From Chondrus crispus (Eukaryota > Rhodophyta > Florideophyceae > Gigartinales > Gigartinaceae): DNA of 64,000 bases. Positions 1 through 10,365 of the stretch are shown one piece after another. The stretch is from assembly GCF_000350225.1 (NCBI RefSeq), contig NW_005179123.1, forward strand, positions 62,001-126,000. The letters run 5' to 3'. Numbering within the stretch: the first letter of the stretch is position 1; every line of letters begins with the position of its first letter. The notes under the pieces were generated by a model that was not told where the DNA came from, did no database searches, and worked only from the letters and a program-made list of their open reading frames with translations. The position numbers and the translations under genes were made by a program.

Positions 1-15
1 GCGTCGCAGGGGTAG

Positions 16-1563
16 AGCGCGTCCACTCCGCGCGTAGGCGGTTTTCCGTTGGCTCCCGCCCCCACGGGGATGCTTTACCAACCCGAAGAGGGTTCATACG
101 GAGCTTGTGGGAGTTGCCGCTGTCCCGGAGCGCCAGTCAGTGAGCGCGTACGCACTGGGGCGGAGGACACCACCGCCGCGCCGTCCACCACCCAGTGGTT
201 GAGGATGCCTTGGGAAGGTTCCGTGCCGCTCCCCCTCAGCCGACTGCGCTACCCGTGGCGTCGTCATGCGCGGATTCGAGTCACTGTGGCGGAGTTGCTA
301 GCACGTTCTTGCCTCCGCCCAGATCTCGTGCGCATTTGTAAGATCCATGAGGCCGGCTTCGCGGCGGAGTTGTCAGTGGCTCTCGGCCGCCTTATGGCCG
401 AGGGTGGGGGCACGGCGTACCAGGTGCCGGACGAGATTCCTTGCGATCGCACCTTCGCGTACAGCCCGGCGGAGGCGGAGTACATCGATCGCATGGCCTC
501 CGCCATGTTCTCTGGTCCCCGCGGTGGTCCGCACCAGTTTGTGTTGTCTGGAATCTCGTCGCTTTACGTGTGCCCTCGGCCGTACGCGTATTCCAAACCA
601 CGCGTGTCTCTGCAAAAGTCCGCGAGTGCGTTGATGCGCCTCCACGGCATTGCGGTGGCGCATCACGACTGGTCGGCGTACAGGAGGATCGATGAAGTCG
701 ACGGTCGCGTTTTCCGTTCCGCCTCGTTCGAAGGGGGACTCACCCCCGCTGACTTCCCGCCCTTACCTGACACGGTCCGTACTTCCTTCCCATCTTTGGG
801 CATCCATCCGCTGCTACCGTTCATCCTGAAGCATTTTGGATACGCATGTCTCGACCGCCGCCATCCCGCTTGGGACCTCCTCACGTATAACTGCAAACGC
901 GAATGGGCTTGGTCTATGACCAGCGCCATAATGAGCGAGATCTGCGTCAACCGGCGGTTGTTTATCCAGCCCCCCGCCACGCTTGCATATTTGGAGAGGG
1001 TCGCTATGGGACTTCCAAATGTGGCACTCCATCCTTCGGAGTGGCATTCTACGCACTTCCTCTGGACCTTCGGCTCTGCCATTGAGCTTCTGCAACGCGC
1101 GCTTCGCGTCGACGAGGAGGCCCGGCGCCTGTGGACTGACTTCACGTTCGGCGAGCGGGCGGCGTTCCTGCAATACAATATTCGGAACGATACGTTCGCG
1201 TCCTCCTCCGAATCGGGTCCGACGACTCTCCCTCGTACGGGCGCGTTCGGGGGCGTAGGCTCCGAGGCGCGTGAGGCGCGGTGCAAAAGGTACCCCGATT
1301 TGGACGCGGTTAGTCTGACCCTCGACGTCATAGGTGGTACGCCTTCCCGAGTTGCCAGGCCGTCGGGGGCTGGCCCTGCGGCGAAGCCGGCTCCTGTCGT
1401 GCCCCCAGTTCCGCCCCTGGCGCCGCTGGGGTGTGGGCCTATTCGCGGGGCCGAGGTGCGCGACCACTCGTTGCCCGGCGCGAAGTGGCAGACATACCCA
1501 AGCTCTCTCGAGCTCTGGGTAATTTACGAGACCGCGCCTGGTCGGTCGGGGAATTATTGGTAA
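16..1563 (+). pseudogene. Interrupted homologue of the retrotransposon antisense-ORF protein (N-terminal part)
   Basis: Open frame after a TAG at 13-15; the first ATG is at 70. The translation aligns over most of its length with the antisense protein encoded at 11464-13830 inside the adjacent retrotransposon; shared blocks include STTQWL, YPWRR, RPDLxR, FAYSxAE, FPSLGIHPLLP and KHFGYAC. Near 1495 the homologous reading moves to another frame (one frameshift). In that frame it matches up to the insertion point of the LTR element at 1588 and resumes for a few codons at 14695 (WFLER then TDDAR, against WFLARSDEAR). So this is an older relative of the antisense ORF, frameshifted and then split by the element. 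Whether it belonged to another retrotransposon or to a host gene cannot be decided here. Function not recognised. Confidence 0.6.
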
Positions 1564-1588
1564 CGTTGTCCACTTGGTTCTTGGAGCG

Positions 1589-2188
1589 TGTGGTATAACC
1601 CCAAACGGAAGTTCGGAAATTAGATTAGGATTAGATCAGCGACAGTAAGGCACGAGCCTTACATCTACGCGCGCACACACGTGTCCCCCACGTGTACGGG
1701 ACGCGTCCTACACGTGGACTGTCAGCCCCGACGGCTGACAGCGTTGCAGTGTCGGTCGACCGGCACTACTGTAGAGTTATGATAGACTACAATGTACATT
1801 AAATATGAGCGGACCGCCGGCGGTGGAGGACGACAAGCACGGACTTGTCAAGGATCCTCCACCTTGGTCCGCCCGCTTATTTTTAGGTACTTCCGTCCGT
1901 TTTACCTAGGAGTCGCACCGCGCACGGGTTGAGGACGCGCGTAGCACGCCCACCAGCCGGCTCCACCTCCGCCCGTCGGTACTGGATCGTCACCCAGTAC
2001 CGCTCCGGGGCGTCGAGGCGTAGAACCGCTGGCGCGTGCGCGCATCCTCCCCGATCCCGCTCTACCACCGCTACCTCGAGCCCGTGCTCGGTACCGTGGG
2101 TGGGCCGTGCTTCTGTCTTCCCGCCGATCGGGGTCTTTCCGAACTGTCAGTACTCACCCCCCTCGTCGTTGGGGGTGATTATACTACA
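1589..2188 (+). repeat. 5' LTR, 600 bp
   Basis: Starts TGTGGTATAACCCC and ends ATACTACA. The same 600 bp recur at 14095-14694 with about 13 substitutions and no indel. An AT-rich TATA-like stretch lies at about 1796-1807 in otherwise GC-rich DNA. Downstream of it, 1809-1872 can fold into a three-segment hairpin (GCGGACC/GGTCCGC, GGTGGAGGA/TCCTCCACC, GACAAG/CTTGTC). A further hairpin lies at 1719-1741 (arms CTGTCAGCC/GGCTGACAG). Promoter and R/U5 borders are inferred only. Confidence 0.92.
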
Positions 2189-2189
2189 G

Positions 2190-2207
2190 TGGTCTCCCGA
2201 CCTAGAA
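2190..2207 (+). other. Primer-binding site region
   Basis: One base after the LTR end the sequence begins TGGTCTCCCGACC. A TGG start is usual for sites pairing with the CCA end of a tRNA. It is not the common initiator-Met type (TGGTATCAGAG). Which tRNA is used cannot be told without the host tRNA set. Confidence 0.5.
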
Positions 2208-2265
2208 GACTCTCACGATCGAACCGAGAAGACTATCGTTTACCTCCGCGTCCGTACGCGTCGAG

Positions 2266-4827
2266 ATGAGTGGCGAATATCTCACCTCGATTCGCTCAGA
2301 GCCCGCCGATGTGCGAGAGGCAGCGCTCCGCGTCCGAGTCGGCGACGGCGACGCTGGTCCTCGAGACCGCGACCCGTCGCCCGACTTCTCCGAAGGACGC
2401 GCTCGCGCGATGTACGATCGCATCGCGGAGTATATCGAAGATGTCGGAACATCCCTCCGTATCCACGTCTCCGACAGCGTCTACGCCCGCTGTATGGATG
2501 AGTTGCGCTCCCTCCGCGAAGGAAGGTTTGAGCGCGTAACTCAGTCCTTGGAGAACCTGCGCGCTCTCGTCGACCAGCTACAGTCCCGTTTGGTACTGGT
2601 CGAAGAGGCGCGCATCGATTCCCCCGCCATGGACGTTGCGGGTCGACCCGCGAGTGCAGACTCCGGGGTCCGACGCGACCCGCAACCCTTCCCATCAGCC
2701 GAACAGATGGGAGCGTTCGCGCACATGGCGGCGGAGTTCAACTCAACGCGCCGCCGTGCCCATGAGATGGAACAGACCTCGGCCGAGAGGCCGCCCGGAG
2801 CCCCCTCGAGTGGGCCCAGGGCCACTGTTCCTCCGGGCGCATCCGGAGCGCAGGAGTGGCCCCCGACTGGAGCCGTCACCAGTCGGAGGGCGGAGGACAT
2901 CAAGCCGACGGCGGACGCGAACTTCGCGTCCGAGACTCAAGCCCTGCCGTATGCATCCGGAAGCATGCGGCAGTCCCGACGGGTACCGGACGAACCCGAC
3001 CGTGGCCGTGGAGGAGTCGCCCGCGGATCAGGGGAACCGATTCTCCCCTTCGATCCTCGCTGGGGCGGCTACCAGCCGGCGGATCTTACCGCGCATCCCG
3101 GCCCCGTCGACGTCCGAACGTTGCCCGTCACGCCGTTCGGAACGTTGGGCCCCGCCGGACCCGGGCTCGAGCCCGTCCACACCATGATACAGGAGTTCAG
3201 CGCCGTCGTGAACTACCGCATGTATCGGTTGGACAACACCTCGAGGCTCGTTACCTCGGGTGACGCGGGACGGATCGCGAAGTACGTCCAACGCTGCCGT
3301 GGGCTCCGTCCCACGATGAAGAGCTTCGACGGTACTGACGCGATTCAGTTGCTCCCGTTTCTGAAGGATATCCGGATAACCTTCAATGCCCAGCACCTGA
3401 CCGAAGGTGTGGCAATCCTTGTCTTCGCTCACTTCCTCGAGCGGGACGCGGAGCGGTTGTATACGAGTTACACCATGCGCGGCCTCCGCGCCGGCCAGCT
3501 CCACGACGACACGAGCTGGCCTGGCCTCGTCAACCAATTTATCAAACGCTACCTAACCGACGACGTGTTGGGGGAAGCGTTTGACGCTGTCTCGTCGGCG
3601 CGACAGCTTCCTCACGAAACCGAGAACACGTTCGCAGACCGGCTGGAATCCGCCGCGTTCCGATGCACGGCCGTGTTCTCAGAACAAGCTCTCGCGCACT
3701 ACTTCGTTCGCGGGCTGTCCACTGCGACCCGGGCCGCAGTGGCAGAGATAATGCAAAGGTTGCCCGGACAACAGAAGACCGAACTCTCAACGATGCGCCG
3801 TATCGCAACGGCCGAGGGTATAACCTACCGCGCCCGTCGCGGGTTGCCGCTGCCGAACCCGAAGCCGGCAGCGAAGGGAGTCCGAACTCCAAGGTCGCAT
3901 GGAACGAGTTCGCCGGCGACCGCCCTCCACATTGGAGAAGATGAGTGGCAGGCCGACCCTGTCCTCATCAAGCAAGGCTTCGACCGGGCAGGAGGCCGAC
4001 CCCCTACGCCAGCTTCCACCGGTTCGACCGGAAGCTTCGCAACGGCGTTCGCACACACGCCGAGGGCCACGGGTGGTCCGAACCACAACATGGCCGAGCT
4101 GGATATCTCCCGTCGAGAAGGAGACCGCGGGCTGCCTAACGTGCCTCGACTCACCGATGAGGAGGCACGCCACGCGGCGACTTTCGCGTCGACCGATGGC
4201 AGCGCGTACATTTGTCGGCTGTGCCGGACGTACGGCCACGCCATGTACGCGTGCCCGTTCCTGCCGCCTGAACAACGTCAGTTCACGGCGTACAGGAACT
4301 ACCGCTATCAGATGGAGACGCGCCCCGGAATGCGCAATCTCATCCAGCAGTCTACGCGGGCAGATCGAGGCCCGCGTCGAGGTGACCCGAGCCGATCGGG
4401 TGGGGGCGTCCGTTTTGCCCCTCGTGAAGGCGGGTACCGATACCCGGGGACCGATCAAAGGGATCGACGTGACCCTCGTCGGATGGATACGCGATATCCC
4501 CGTCGAGATGGGCGAGGCGACCGGGGCCGACCCCCGTTGCCCCAAGGGGTACAGAACGCCATCATGTACCTCCAAGATTGGGCTGGTGAGACGCACCCCC
4601 AGCCCACGGAAGGAGGCGGAGGGGAGCCCGTTCTCTCCGCCCCTCGAATATTGCAACGGCCGGACGTTGCAATCCAAGGCCACGAAGTATCCGATTACTT
4701 CGTAGAAGATGGCCAGTCGGGGTGGGGAAACCGTCCCCATCCGCGCGGCCAGGGGCCCGTCGACGCGCTAGCTAACGATAGCCAAGCGAATAGCACTGAC
4801 AGCTCGGGTAGTTCGAAAAACCCGTAA
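2266..4827 (+). CDS. gag: Gag polyprotein of the Ty3/gypsy element
   Basis: 853 residues from ATG 2266, the first ATG of the frame after the LTR and primer site, to TAA 4825-4827. The acidic/Ser-rich N-terminal half has helical stretches. A retrotransposon gag core occupies about residues 345-510 (MKSFDGTDAIQLLPFLKDI, then the YLTDDVLGEAF and ETENTFADRLE segments), as in gypsy capsid domains. A CCHC zinc knuckle, C-x2-C-x4-H-x4-C, spans residues 650-663 and would bind packaged RNA. The C-terminus is Arg/Gly/Pro-rich, as in nucleocapsid tails. It is much longer than typical gypsy gag (about 300-450). The pol frame opens downstream in a different frame after about 145 bases of leader, so pol translation would need frameshifting, reinitiation or a separate mRNA. 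Confidence 0.88.
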   Translation: MSGEYLTSIRSEPADVREAALRVRVGDGDAGPRDRDPSPDFSEGRARAMYDRIAEYIEDVGTSLRIHVSDSVYARCMDELRSLREGRFERVTQSLENLRALVDQLQSRLVLVEEARIDSPAMDVAGRPASADSGVRRDPQPFPSAEQMGAFAHMAAEFNSTRRRAHEMEQTSAERPPGAPSSGPRATVPPGASGAQEWPPTGAVTSRRAEDIKPTADANFASETQALPYASGSMRQSRRVPDEPDRGRGGVARGSGEPILPFDPRWGGYQPADLTAHPGPVDVRTLPVTPFGTLGPAGPGLEPVHTMIQEFSAVVNYRMYRLDNTSRLVTSGDAGRIAKYVQRCRGLRPTMKSFDGTDAIQLLPFLKDIRITFNAQHLTEGVAILVFAHFLERDAERLYTSYTMRGLRAGQLHDDTSWPGLVNQFIKRYLTDDVLGEAFDAVSSARQLPHETENTFADRLESAAFRCTAVFSEQALAHYFVRGLSTATRAAVAEIMQRLPGQQKTELSTMRRIATAEGITYRARRGLPLPNPKPAAKGVRTPRSHGTSSPATALHIGEDEWQADPVLIKQGFDRAGGRPPTPASTGSTGSFATAFAHTPRATGGPNHNMAELDISRREGDRGLPNVPRLTDEEARHAATFASTDGSAYICRLCRTYGHAMYACPFLPPEQRQFTAYRNYRYQMETRPGMRNLIQQSTRADRGPRRGDPSRSGGGVRFAPREGGYRYPGTDQRDRRDPRRMDTRYPRRDGRGDRGRPPLPQGVQNAIMYLQDWAGETHPQPTEGGGGEPVLSAPRILQRPDVAIQGHEVSDYFVEDGQSGWGNRPHPRGQGPVDALANDSQANSTDSSGSSKNP

Positions 4828-5018
4828 AGACGGTTACGTTCGCGCGGTCGCGTGAACCGTCTTGTCAAACCAACCCTGACCCGCCTCTATTTGTCCCCGG
4901 CGGGGGAGGGGAATGTTTACCGATATTATTCCCCTCAACCCCGCACAAGCGCACCGAGACACCCGTAAGCTCGGTGCGAAAGGACGAAGACGCTGAGGCA
5001 ACCGTGAGACCGACGCAC

Positions 5019-8000
5019 ATGGAGGAAGGCACTGTGGAAACCGTGAGCCAAGTGCCTAACAAGAAGCGCATCGAACGCGCCAGCGGCCCGACCAAAAGGG
5101 AACCGGGGCCGCCAGAAGAATTCAAGCCGCGTACGAACGCGACTTGTCGCGGGGACGCGGCCGACCGAAGGGCGCCCCGCGACCAAGGCCGAAGGACGCG
5201 GAAGAGAAGTCGGAACCGGCGCCGGCGGCCCAGGCGGAACGATCTCGCCGAGCCGGGCACGCCGAAGGTGGTCGACGGCGTCATTTGCCTTATGACGTCG
5301 AAGATTTACAACGTCCTCGGCTCGATAGCCACGGAGGGAAATGCCTTCAAGCCCCGCACGATCGCCGTTGATACGTGCTCGGGGTACAATCTGGTGAGGA
5401 AGGCGGACCTTCCTCCCGATTGGTCGCGGTACGTCATCCGCGACGCGCCACTGCCCCGATTGGCAGGCGCGAATAGCAACCCGCTTAAGCTCTCGGCCGT
5501 TGTACGCCTGGCCGTGCGGTTGAGGAACACGACGTTCCGAATTCCCTTCGTCGTGGCGGACCAGCTCGCCGGGCCGGTCCTCCTTGGTACGGCCTTCATC
5601 GATACACACGTACGAAGTATCGACATCGAACCTCAACGGTTGGAGCTTCGCCAAGGTGGCTCCGTTGCCATCGTCGACAGGAAGGGGGGGCCAACTCCCC
5701 CAACCAGGCGGCACGGACGTCAGACAAGCCGGGCTGACGCACGCAACGAAGCCCCGCAGGCGATCCGAATCGCCCGCTGGGTTACCATTCCCGCGAGGTC
5801 GCAGGCCCGTGTGCGCGTTACGACGACGGGGAGGGGACTCGTGTTTATAGAGCCAAAGCCGTCACTCCAACACCGACATGGAGTGAGGCTGACGAACGGC
5901 GTCGTCGAGTTCCTGCCGAACCAGACCCTCGACGTCATCGTCGCGAACTTTTCGCTACAGGAAAGGCGGCTTCCGAAGCACACCGTCGTGGGATACGCGA
6001 AGCGCAACCCCCTCGCCATCTTGACGCCCGAACGTCGCATCGCCGAGGGGATCGCCCACGCGCTACACCTCACCGACTTGACCGATCAAGTCGGAACGGC
6101 AGGAGCTGGTCGACCAGGCTCCGCCCAGGAAGCAACCGCTGAGAAGAGAGGAGCCGGTACGGACGGCCGACCGGCGAAGTGCCCACCGCCGGAAGGGGGC
6201 ACGGCACCCGCCTCTGAAAAGGATCCCGAAAATCCGCCGGAGGATTGGGAAAAAGAAATCGACTTGTCATACATCGATGATGACAAGTTCCGGGTCCACG
6301 TGCTCGAGATGCTCCGTAAGCACTCGAGTCTGTGGAGCGGGGCGCTCGGAACGATCCGAGCGACCGAACACCGCATTCCCCTCGAACCGGGTACGAAGCC
6401 GATACGTTCAATGCCCTACCGAAAGGGGCCGGCTATGCGTGAGATGGTCGCCAAGGAAGTCAGCAAAATGTTGAACGCAGGGGTAATCGAACCTGCGCGC
6501 ACCGAGTGGGCGTCCCCCGTGGTGCTCGTACCGAAGAAAGACGGCTCTCTTCGGTTCTGCGTGGACTACCGGCGGCTCAACGCAAAGACAGCAGCGGATT
6601 CGTATCCGCTGCCCCAGATGGACGACTGCATCGATTCGCTCGGAGATGCAGCTGTCTTTACGACGTTGGACTGCAATTCCGGTTATTGGCAGATCCCCGT
6701 CGCTCCGGAAGACCGGGACAAGACCACGTTCACTACGCATATGGGAACGTTTCGCCATTTGCGTATGCCGTTCGGGCTAAAAGGGGCACCGGCCACCTTC
6801 CAAAGTGCCCTTGACATCATCCTATCTGGCGTCCGATGGCAGATATGCCTCGTCTACCTGGATGATGTCATCGTGGTCTCCCGTACGCACGGAGAACACG
6901 CAAAGCATCTCGACACTGTCTTGAGCTTGCTGAGGAGCGCCGGAATCTCCCTCAAGCTCAAGAAGTGTAGCTTCTTCCAACCGAAGGTGCACTACCTGGG
7001 GCACGTCATTTCCCCAGGTAAGCTGAGCGTCGCCGAAGCGGCGGCGGACGCCTTCAAGACGTTCACGTTTCCGAGGACGTTGACGCAGGTGCCCTCCTAC
7101 CTCGGAGCGTGCAACGTCTACCGCCGCTTTGTGAAGGGGTTCGCGAAGGTTGCGCGCCCATTAACGGACATGACGCGCAAGGACGCGGACCCCAACTTCG
7201 ACGACCCGACCGAGCTGCAACTTCAAGCGTTCGAAGCGTTGAAGGAGCGGATGATTTCCCCGCCGATCCTAGCATTGCCGCGGTACGGTCGGCCGTACAT
7301 GATCGACACGGATGCTAGTGCCTATCAACTGGGCTGTACATTGCTCCAGGAACACGAAGGCGCCAACGACTGGCGCCCCGTGGGGTATTGGTCGTACTCA
7401 CTGTCCGATAGTGAGCGCAACTACAGCGCTACGGAGCGCGAATGCTTTGCCGTAGTGTGGGACGTCCGCACACTACGGCCGTACATCGAAGGTACCAAGT
7501 TCATCGTCCGGACGGACCATGATGCCCTCCGATGGCTTATGTCCCTCACAGAGAGTTCCGGAAGGCTTACCCGGTGGCGACTGCGGTTGGCGGAATACGA
7601 CTTCACCATCCAGTACCGCCCCGGGCGCGTGCACCAGGTGCCCGATGCCCTGTCACGCCTCGTGTCGCCAAGGGTCACCGACGACCCTCGCCCAGTCGTC
7701 GAGGTGGATGACGACATTCTCACCTTCGATGCGGGTACGACCGTCCGTGACATGTCGGACGAGCTCGCGGACCACATCTGTACCGCGAGCTGCGATCACA
7801 AGGCCGTCCATGTCTTCGTGACAACAAGGAACCAAGCCGGATCGCGAAGAGGGTCGCGCGTCCGTACGTGCGACGAGCCGAGGTGCGACGACGAGGCCCC
7901 CGCTCTTGAAGGACCCACCTCGTTCTGGGAGGAGAACGACGAGTTCGACGCTGTCGACATCGAGCGCACCGAACAACCTGAAGTTGGCGCGCCCGCCTCC

Positions 8001-9416
8001 ACGGTCGCCCCTCCGCAGGACGACCTTCCGGCTCCTCTTACGTTAGAGGAGATAGCCGAAGAGCAACGCGTGGATGACTTCTGCCAGACCGTACTGGCAC
8101 GACAGTCAGAGTCCCGGGACTCCGCGTTCTTCGAGGACCACCACGGGGTGCTCAAACGGAGACACCCCTTCGACCCTGACATCGTGCAGGTCGTAGTGCC
8201 ACGGACGCTACGGGCGCGGCTTCTTCAGCTCTGCCACACACCAACCATCGCGGGGCACCCGGGCCAGAACCGTATGTACTTCGCGCTCCGTCGCAAGTAC
8301 TACTGGCCCCATCTCGCAGCAGATGTCGCAGCTACGGTGCGAGGGTGCCGAACCTGCGCGATGAACCGTGTTAAGTTGCGGAAACACCTCAACCGTTTGA
8401 AGTTGTTTCCGGCAACACGGCCGCTTGAGATCCTCGCCATCGACATCTTGGGACCGCTACTGAAGACGAAGGCAGGGAAACGGTTCCTTCTCGTAATTAC
8501 GGACCGTTTCACCAAGCTGACTCAAGTTGTGGCACTGCGGACCGTAACCGCGTACACGGTCGCCGTCGCGTTCTGCGACGCGTGGGTATTTAAATACGGC
8601 GTCCCACGCTCGCTACTGTCGGATAACGGACCGCAGTTTAACGCGAAGTTCTTCCACAGCACGTGCCGTGTCCTGGGAGTGACCAACTTGTACACTTCGG
8701 CGTACCACCCCCAGACGAACGGGAAGGTCGAGCGATACAACCGGACCATCGCTTCGATGTTACGCAATTACGTCGGCGAACATCAGGACGACTGGGACGT
8801 GTACGTGGGGCCGCTCACGTACGCGTACAACTCCCACGTACATCGTACGACGAGTGCCACGCCCTTCGAGCTCGTCCCCAGCCGACCCCCGCCGGAGTTC
8901 TCTCTACGTAGAGCCGACGGTGACGGCCCCCCGTCCGATAGGGGCAACGCGCGGGCTGAGTTCTTCAAGACGTTGGACGACACGATCCAGAAGGCGTACG
9001 GGAGCCTGCGCCGGACGCAGGCTCGGTACAAGCGCTACTTCGATAAGCGCGTCAGACGGCTCAACGCACGTATCAAGCCAGGTAATTACGTCTACCTGAA
9101 CCCCACCGATGGGGCAAAGACGTCTAACAAACTCGTGTCGCCCGCCGTTGGGCCATACCAGGTACTCGCCAACGACCGGCGAACCATCACGATCGATCGT
9201 GATGGTGTTACCGAGCGCGTCTCCGCAGACCGCTGCGTGTACGCCCCACCACCGACGGGCGCGGCGCGGGCGAGCACGACAACCCCAAGTGACCTTGCCG
9301 ACAAGGTCACCAAGGGCACGCAGTACGCGGTCAAACGACTACTCCGGCATCGAGCCTTGGAGGACGGAACAATCGAGTTTCTCATCAAGTGGGCGGATTA
9401 CGACACGCCCACCTAG
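5019..9416 (+). CDS. pol: Pol polyprotein: protease, reverse transcriptase, RNase H, integrase, truncated chromodomain
   Basis: 1465 residues from ATG 5019; the frame is open from at least 4974 without an earlier ATG. In order: basic N-terminus; retropepsin with active-site D118 in DTCSG; reverse transcriptase with YLDD at 613-616 and upstream FCVDYRRLN; RNase H with D763 (DTDAS); HHCC zinc finger around 1070-1115; integrase catalytic triad D1142 (AIDILGP), D1202 (SDNGPQF), E1238 (GKVERYN), spaced D-x59-D-x35-E. A C-terminal chromodomain begins near 1434. The frame ends at TAG 9414-9416, where chromodomains carry the tryptophan of the WxxYDxPTW pattern. In the same frame the sequence continues for 36 more chromodomain-like codons to TAA 9525-9527, so this looks like a recent TGG-to-TAG nonsense change. 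All catalytic residues are present. Confidence 0.93.
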   Translation: MEEGTVETVSQVPNKKRIERASGPTKREPGPPEEFKPRTNATCRGDAADRRAPRDQGRRTRKRSRNRRRRPRRNDLAEPGTPKVVDGVICLMTSKIYNVLGSIATEGNAFKPRTIAVDTCSGYNLVRKADLPPDWSRYVIRDAPLPRLAGANSNPLKLSAVVRLAVRLRNTTFRIPFVVADQLAGPVLLGTAFIDTHVRSIDIEPQRLELRQGGSVAIVDRKGGPTPPTRRHGRQTSRADARNEAPQAIRIARWVTIPARSQARVRVTTTGRGLVFIEPKPSLQHRHGVRLTNGVVEFLPNQTLDVIVANFSLQERRLPKHTVVGYAKRNPLAILTPERRIAEGIAHALHLTDLTDQVGTAGAGRPGSAQEATAEKRGAGTDGRPAKCPPPEGGTAPASEKDPENPPEDWEKEIDLSYIDDDKFRVHVLEMLRKHSSLWSGALGTIRATEHRIPLEPGTKPIRSMPYRKGPAMREMVAKEVSKMLNAGVIEPARTEWASPVVLVPKKDGSLRFCVDYRRLNAKTAADSYPLPQMDDCIDSLGDAAVFTTLDCNSGYWQIPVAPEDRDKTTFTTHMGTFRHLRMPFGLKGAPATFQSALDIILSGVRWQICLVYLDDVIVVSRTHGEHAKHLDTVLSLLRSAGISLKLKKCSFFQPKVHYLGHVISPGKLSVAEAAADAFKTFTFPRTLTQVPSYLGACNVYRRFVKGFAKVARPLTDMTRKDADPNFDDPTELQLQAFEALKERMISPPILALPRYGRPYMIDTDASAYQLGCTLLQEHEGANDWRPVGYWSYSLSDSERNYSATERECFAVVWDVRTLRPYIEGTKFIVRTDHDALRWLMSLTESSGRLTRWRLRLAEYDFTIQYRPGRVHQVPDALSRLVSPRVTDDPRPVVEVDDDILTFDAGTTVRDMSDELADHICTASCDHKAVHVFVTTRNQAGSRRGSRVRTCDEPRCDDEAPALEGPTSFWEENDEFDAVDIERTEQPEVGAPASTVAPPQDDLPAPLTLEEIAEEQRVDDFCQTVLARQSESRDSAFFEDHHGVLKRRHPFDPDIVQVVVPRTLRARLLQLCHTPTIAGHPGQNRMYFALRRKYYWPHLAADVAATVRGCRTCAMNRVKLRKHLNRLKLFPATRPLEILAIDILGPLLKTKAGKRFLLVITDRFTKLTQVVALRTVTAYTVAVAFCDAWVFKYGVPRSLLSDNGPQFNAKFFHSTCRVLGVTNLYTSAYHPQTNGKVERYNRTIASMLRNYVGEHQDDWDVYVGPLTYAYNSHVHRTTSATPFELVPSRPPPEFSLRRADGDGPPSDRGNARAEFFKTLDDTIQKAYGSLRRTQARYKRYFDKRVRRLNARIKPGNYVYLNPTDGAKTSNKLVSPAVGPYQVLANDRRTITIDRDGVTERVSADRCVYAPPPTGAARASTTTPSDLADKVTKGTQYAVKRLLRHRALEDGTIEFLIKWADYDTPT

Positions 9417-9527
9417 ACCGCGCGGACTCACGTCCCGGAGGAGTTGGTGTCTCGTTACGCTCAACGCCTCCGGAGACGCACCGGCAGAGACCTCGTCTCA
9501 GACGCGAACGCGGACGCTCGCGCTTAA

Positions 9528-10365
9528 GGAGGGGGCCCTCCACCGCTCCGCTCCGTTGCAGTTAAAGGCAGCCCCTCGCGGTATGACAGAAACCTTAAGA
9601 ACGGAAGGACAGGTGTCTCGAGAGGCACCAGCGAACTCGTGAGGATGCGAAGACGTCGAGGCGCACCGGCGGTCAAGCCATCCGACAGCCGTCGCCGGCA
9701 AGAGGGAGGAGGACAGACAGTACGTATGGCAAAATAGCACACCCGCCGAACCGCCGGCAAGGTGCGGGATGCCCTGGTCTCACCAGGGCCGTCAACCCGC
9801 AGGCGAGCCGGTCCACCCTGCGGAAGACCGGATCATCGTCTGGTCGCTGTGCGCAGTGTACGAGGAGACGTGCGAGACACGCAGACGGAGGTTATGCAGC
9901 ATAGGGCCGCATTCGGTGGAGCGCGCCACAAGACAGTTGCCAAAGGGGGATCGGGCGAGAGCAACCCGATCGGAGGGTCAGTGATATACCCCCACGGACT
10001 CGAGACACCTCGAAACAGCCACCGACGCGTGCCTCATGATACGGAAAATGACGAGAAGAGGAGAACGTTACACGTGAGCGGCGCTCGGCGATGCACGACA
10101 CGCGCCAACCACGCTCGCGCCGTCACCAAATCACCGCCTCCCCCAGCCTGCGAAATTAGCAAAAAATAATTAAGGGGAGGAAATTACACTGGCACGTGCC
10201 TTGCGCGCATGGGCACGATAGCACCTCCACCGACGACCGGTAACAAGGTGAACGACGCCGCCCCATGGGTACACACGTCCGCCCCCGGTCCGAATACCGG
10301 ACGGACACCGCGACACCATACGCGCCCCCGAGCGGCAAGAGCACGGAACAAGAGCGTCCGCTACG
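9528..10365 (+). other. Non-coding internal region downstream of pol
   Basis: About 840 GC-rich bases between the pol frame and the hairpin array, inside the gypsy element. Several short frames are open on both strands but none shows recognisable protein features; they look like by-products of GC richness. Confidence 0.5.
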
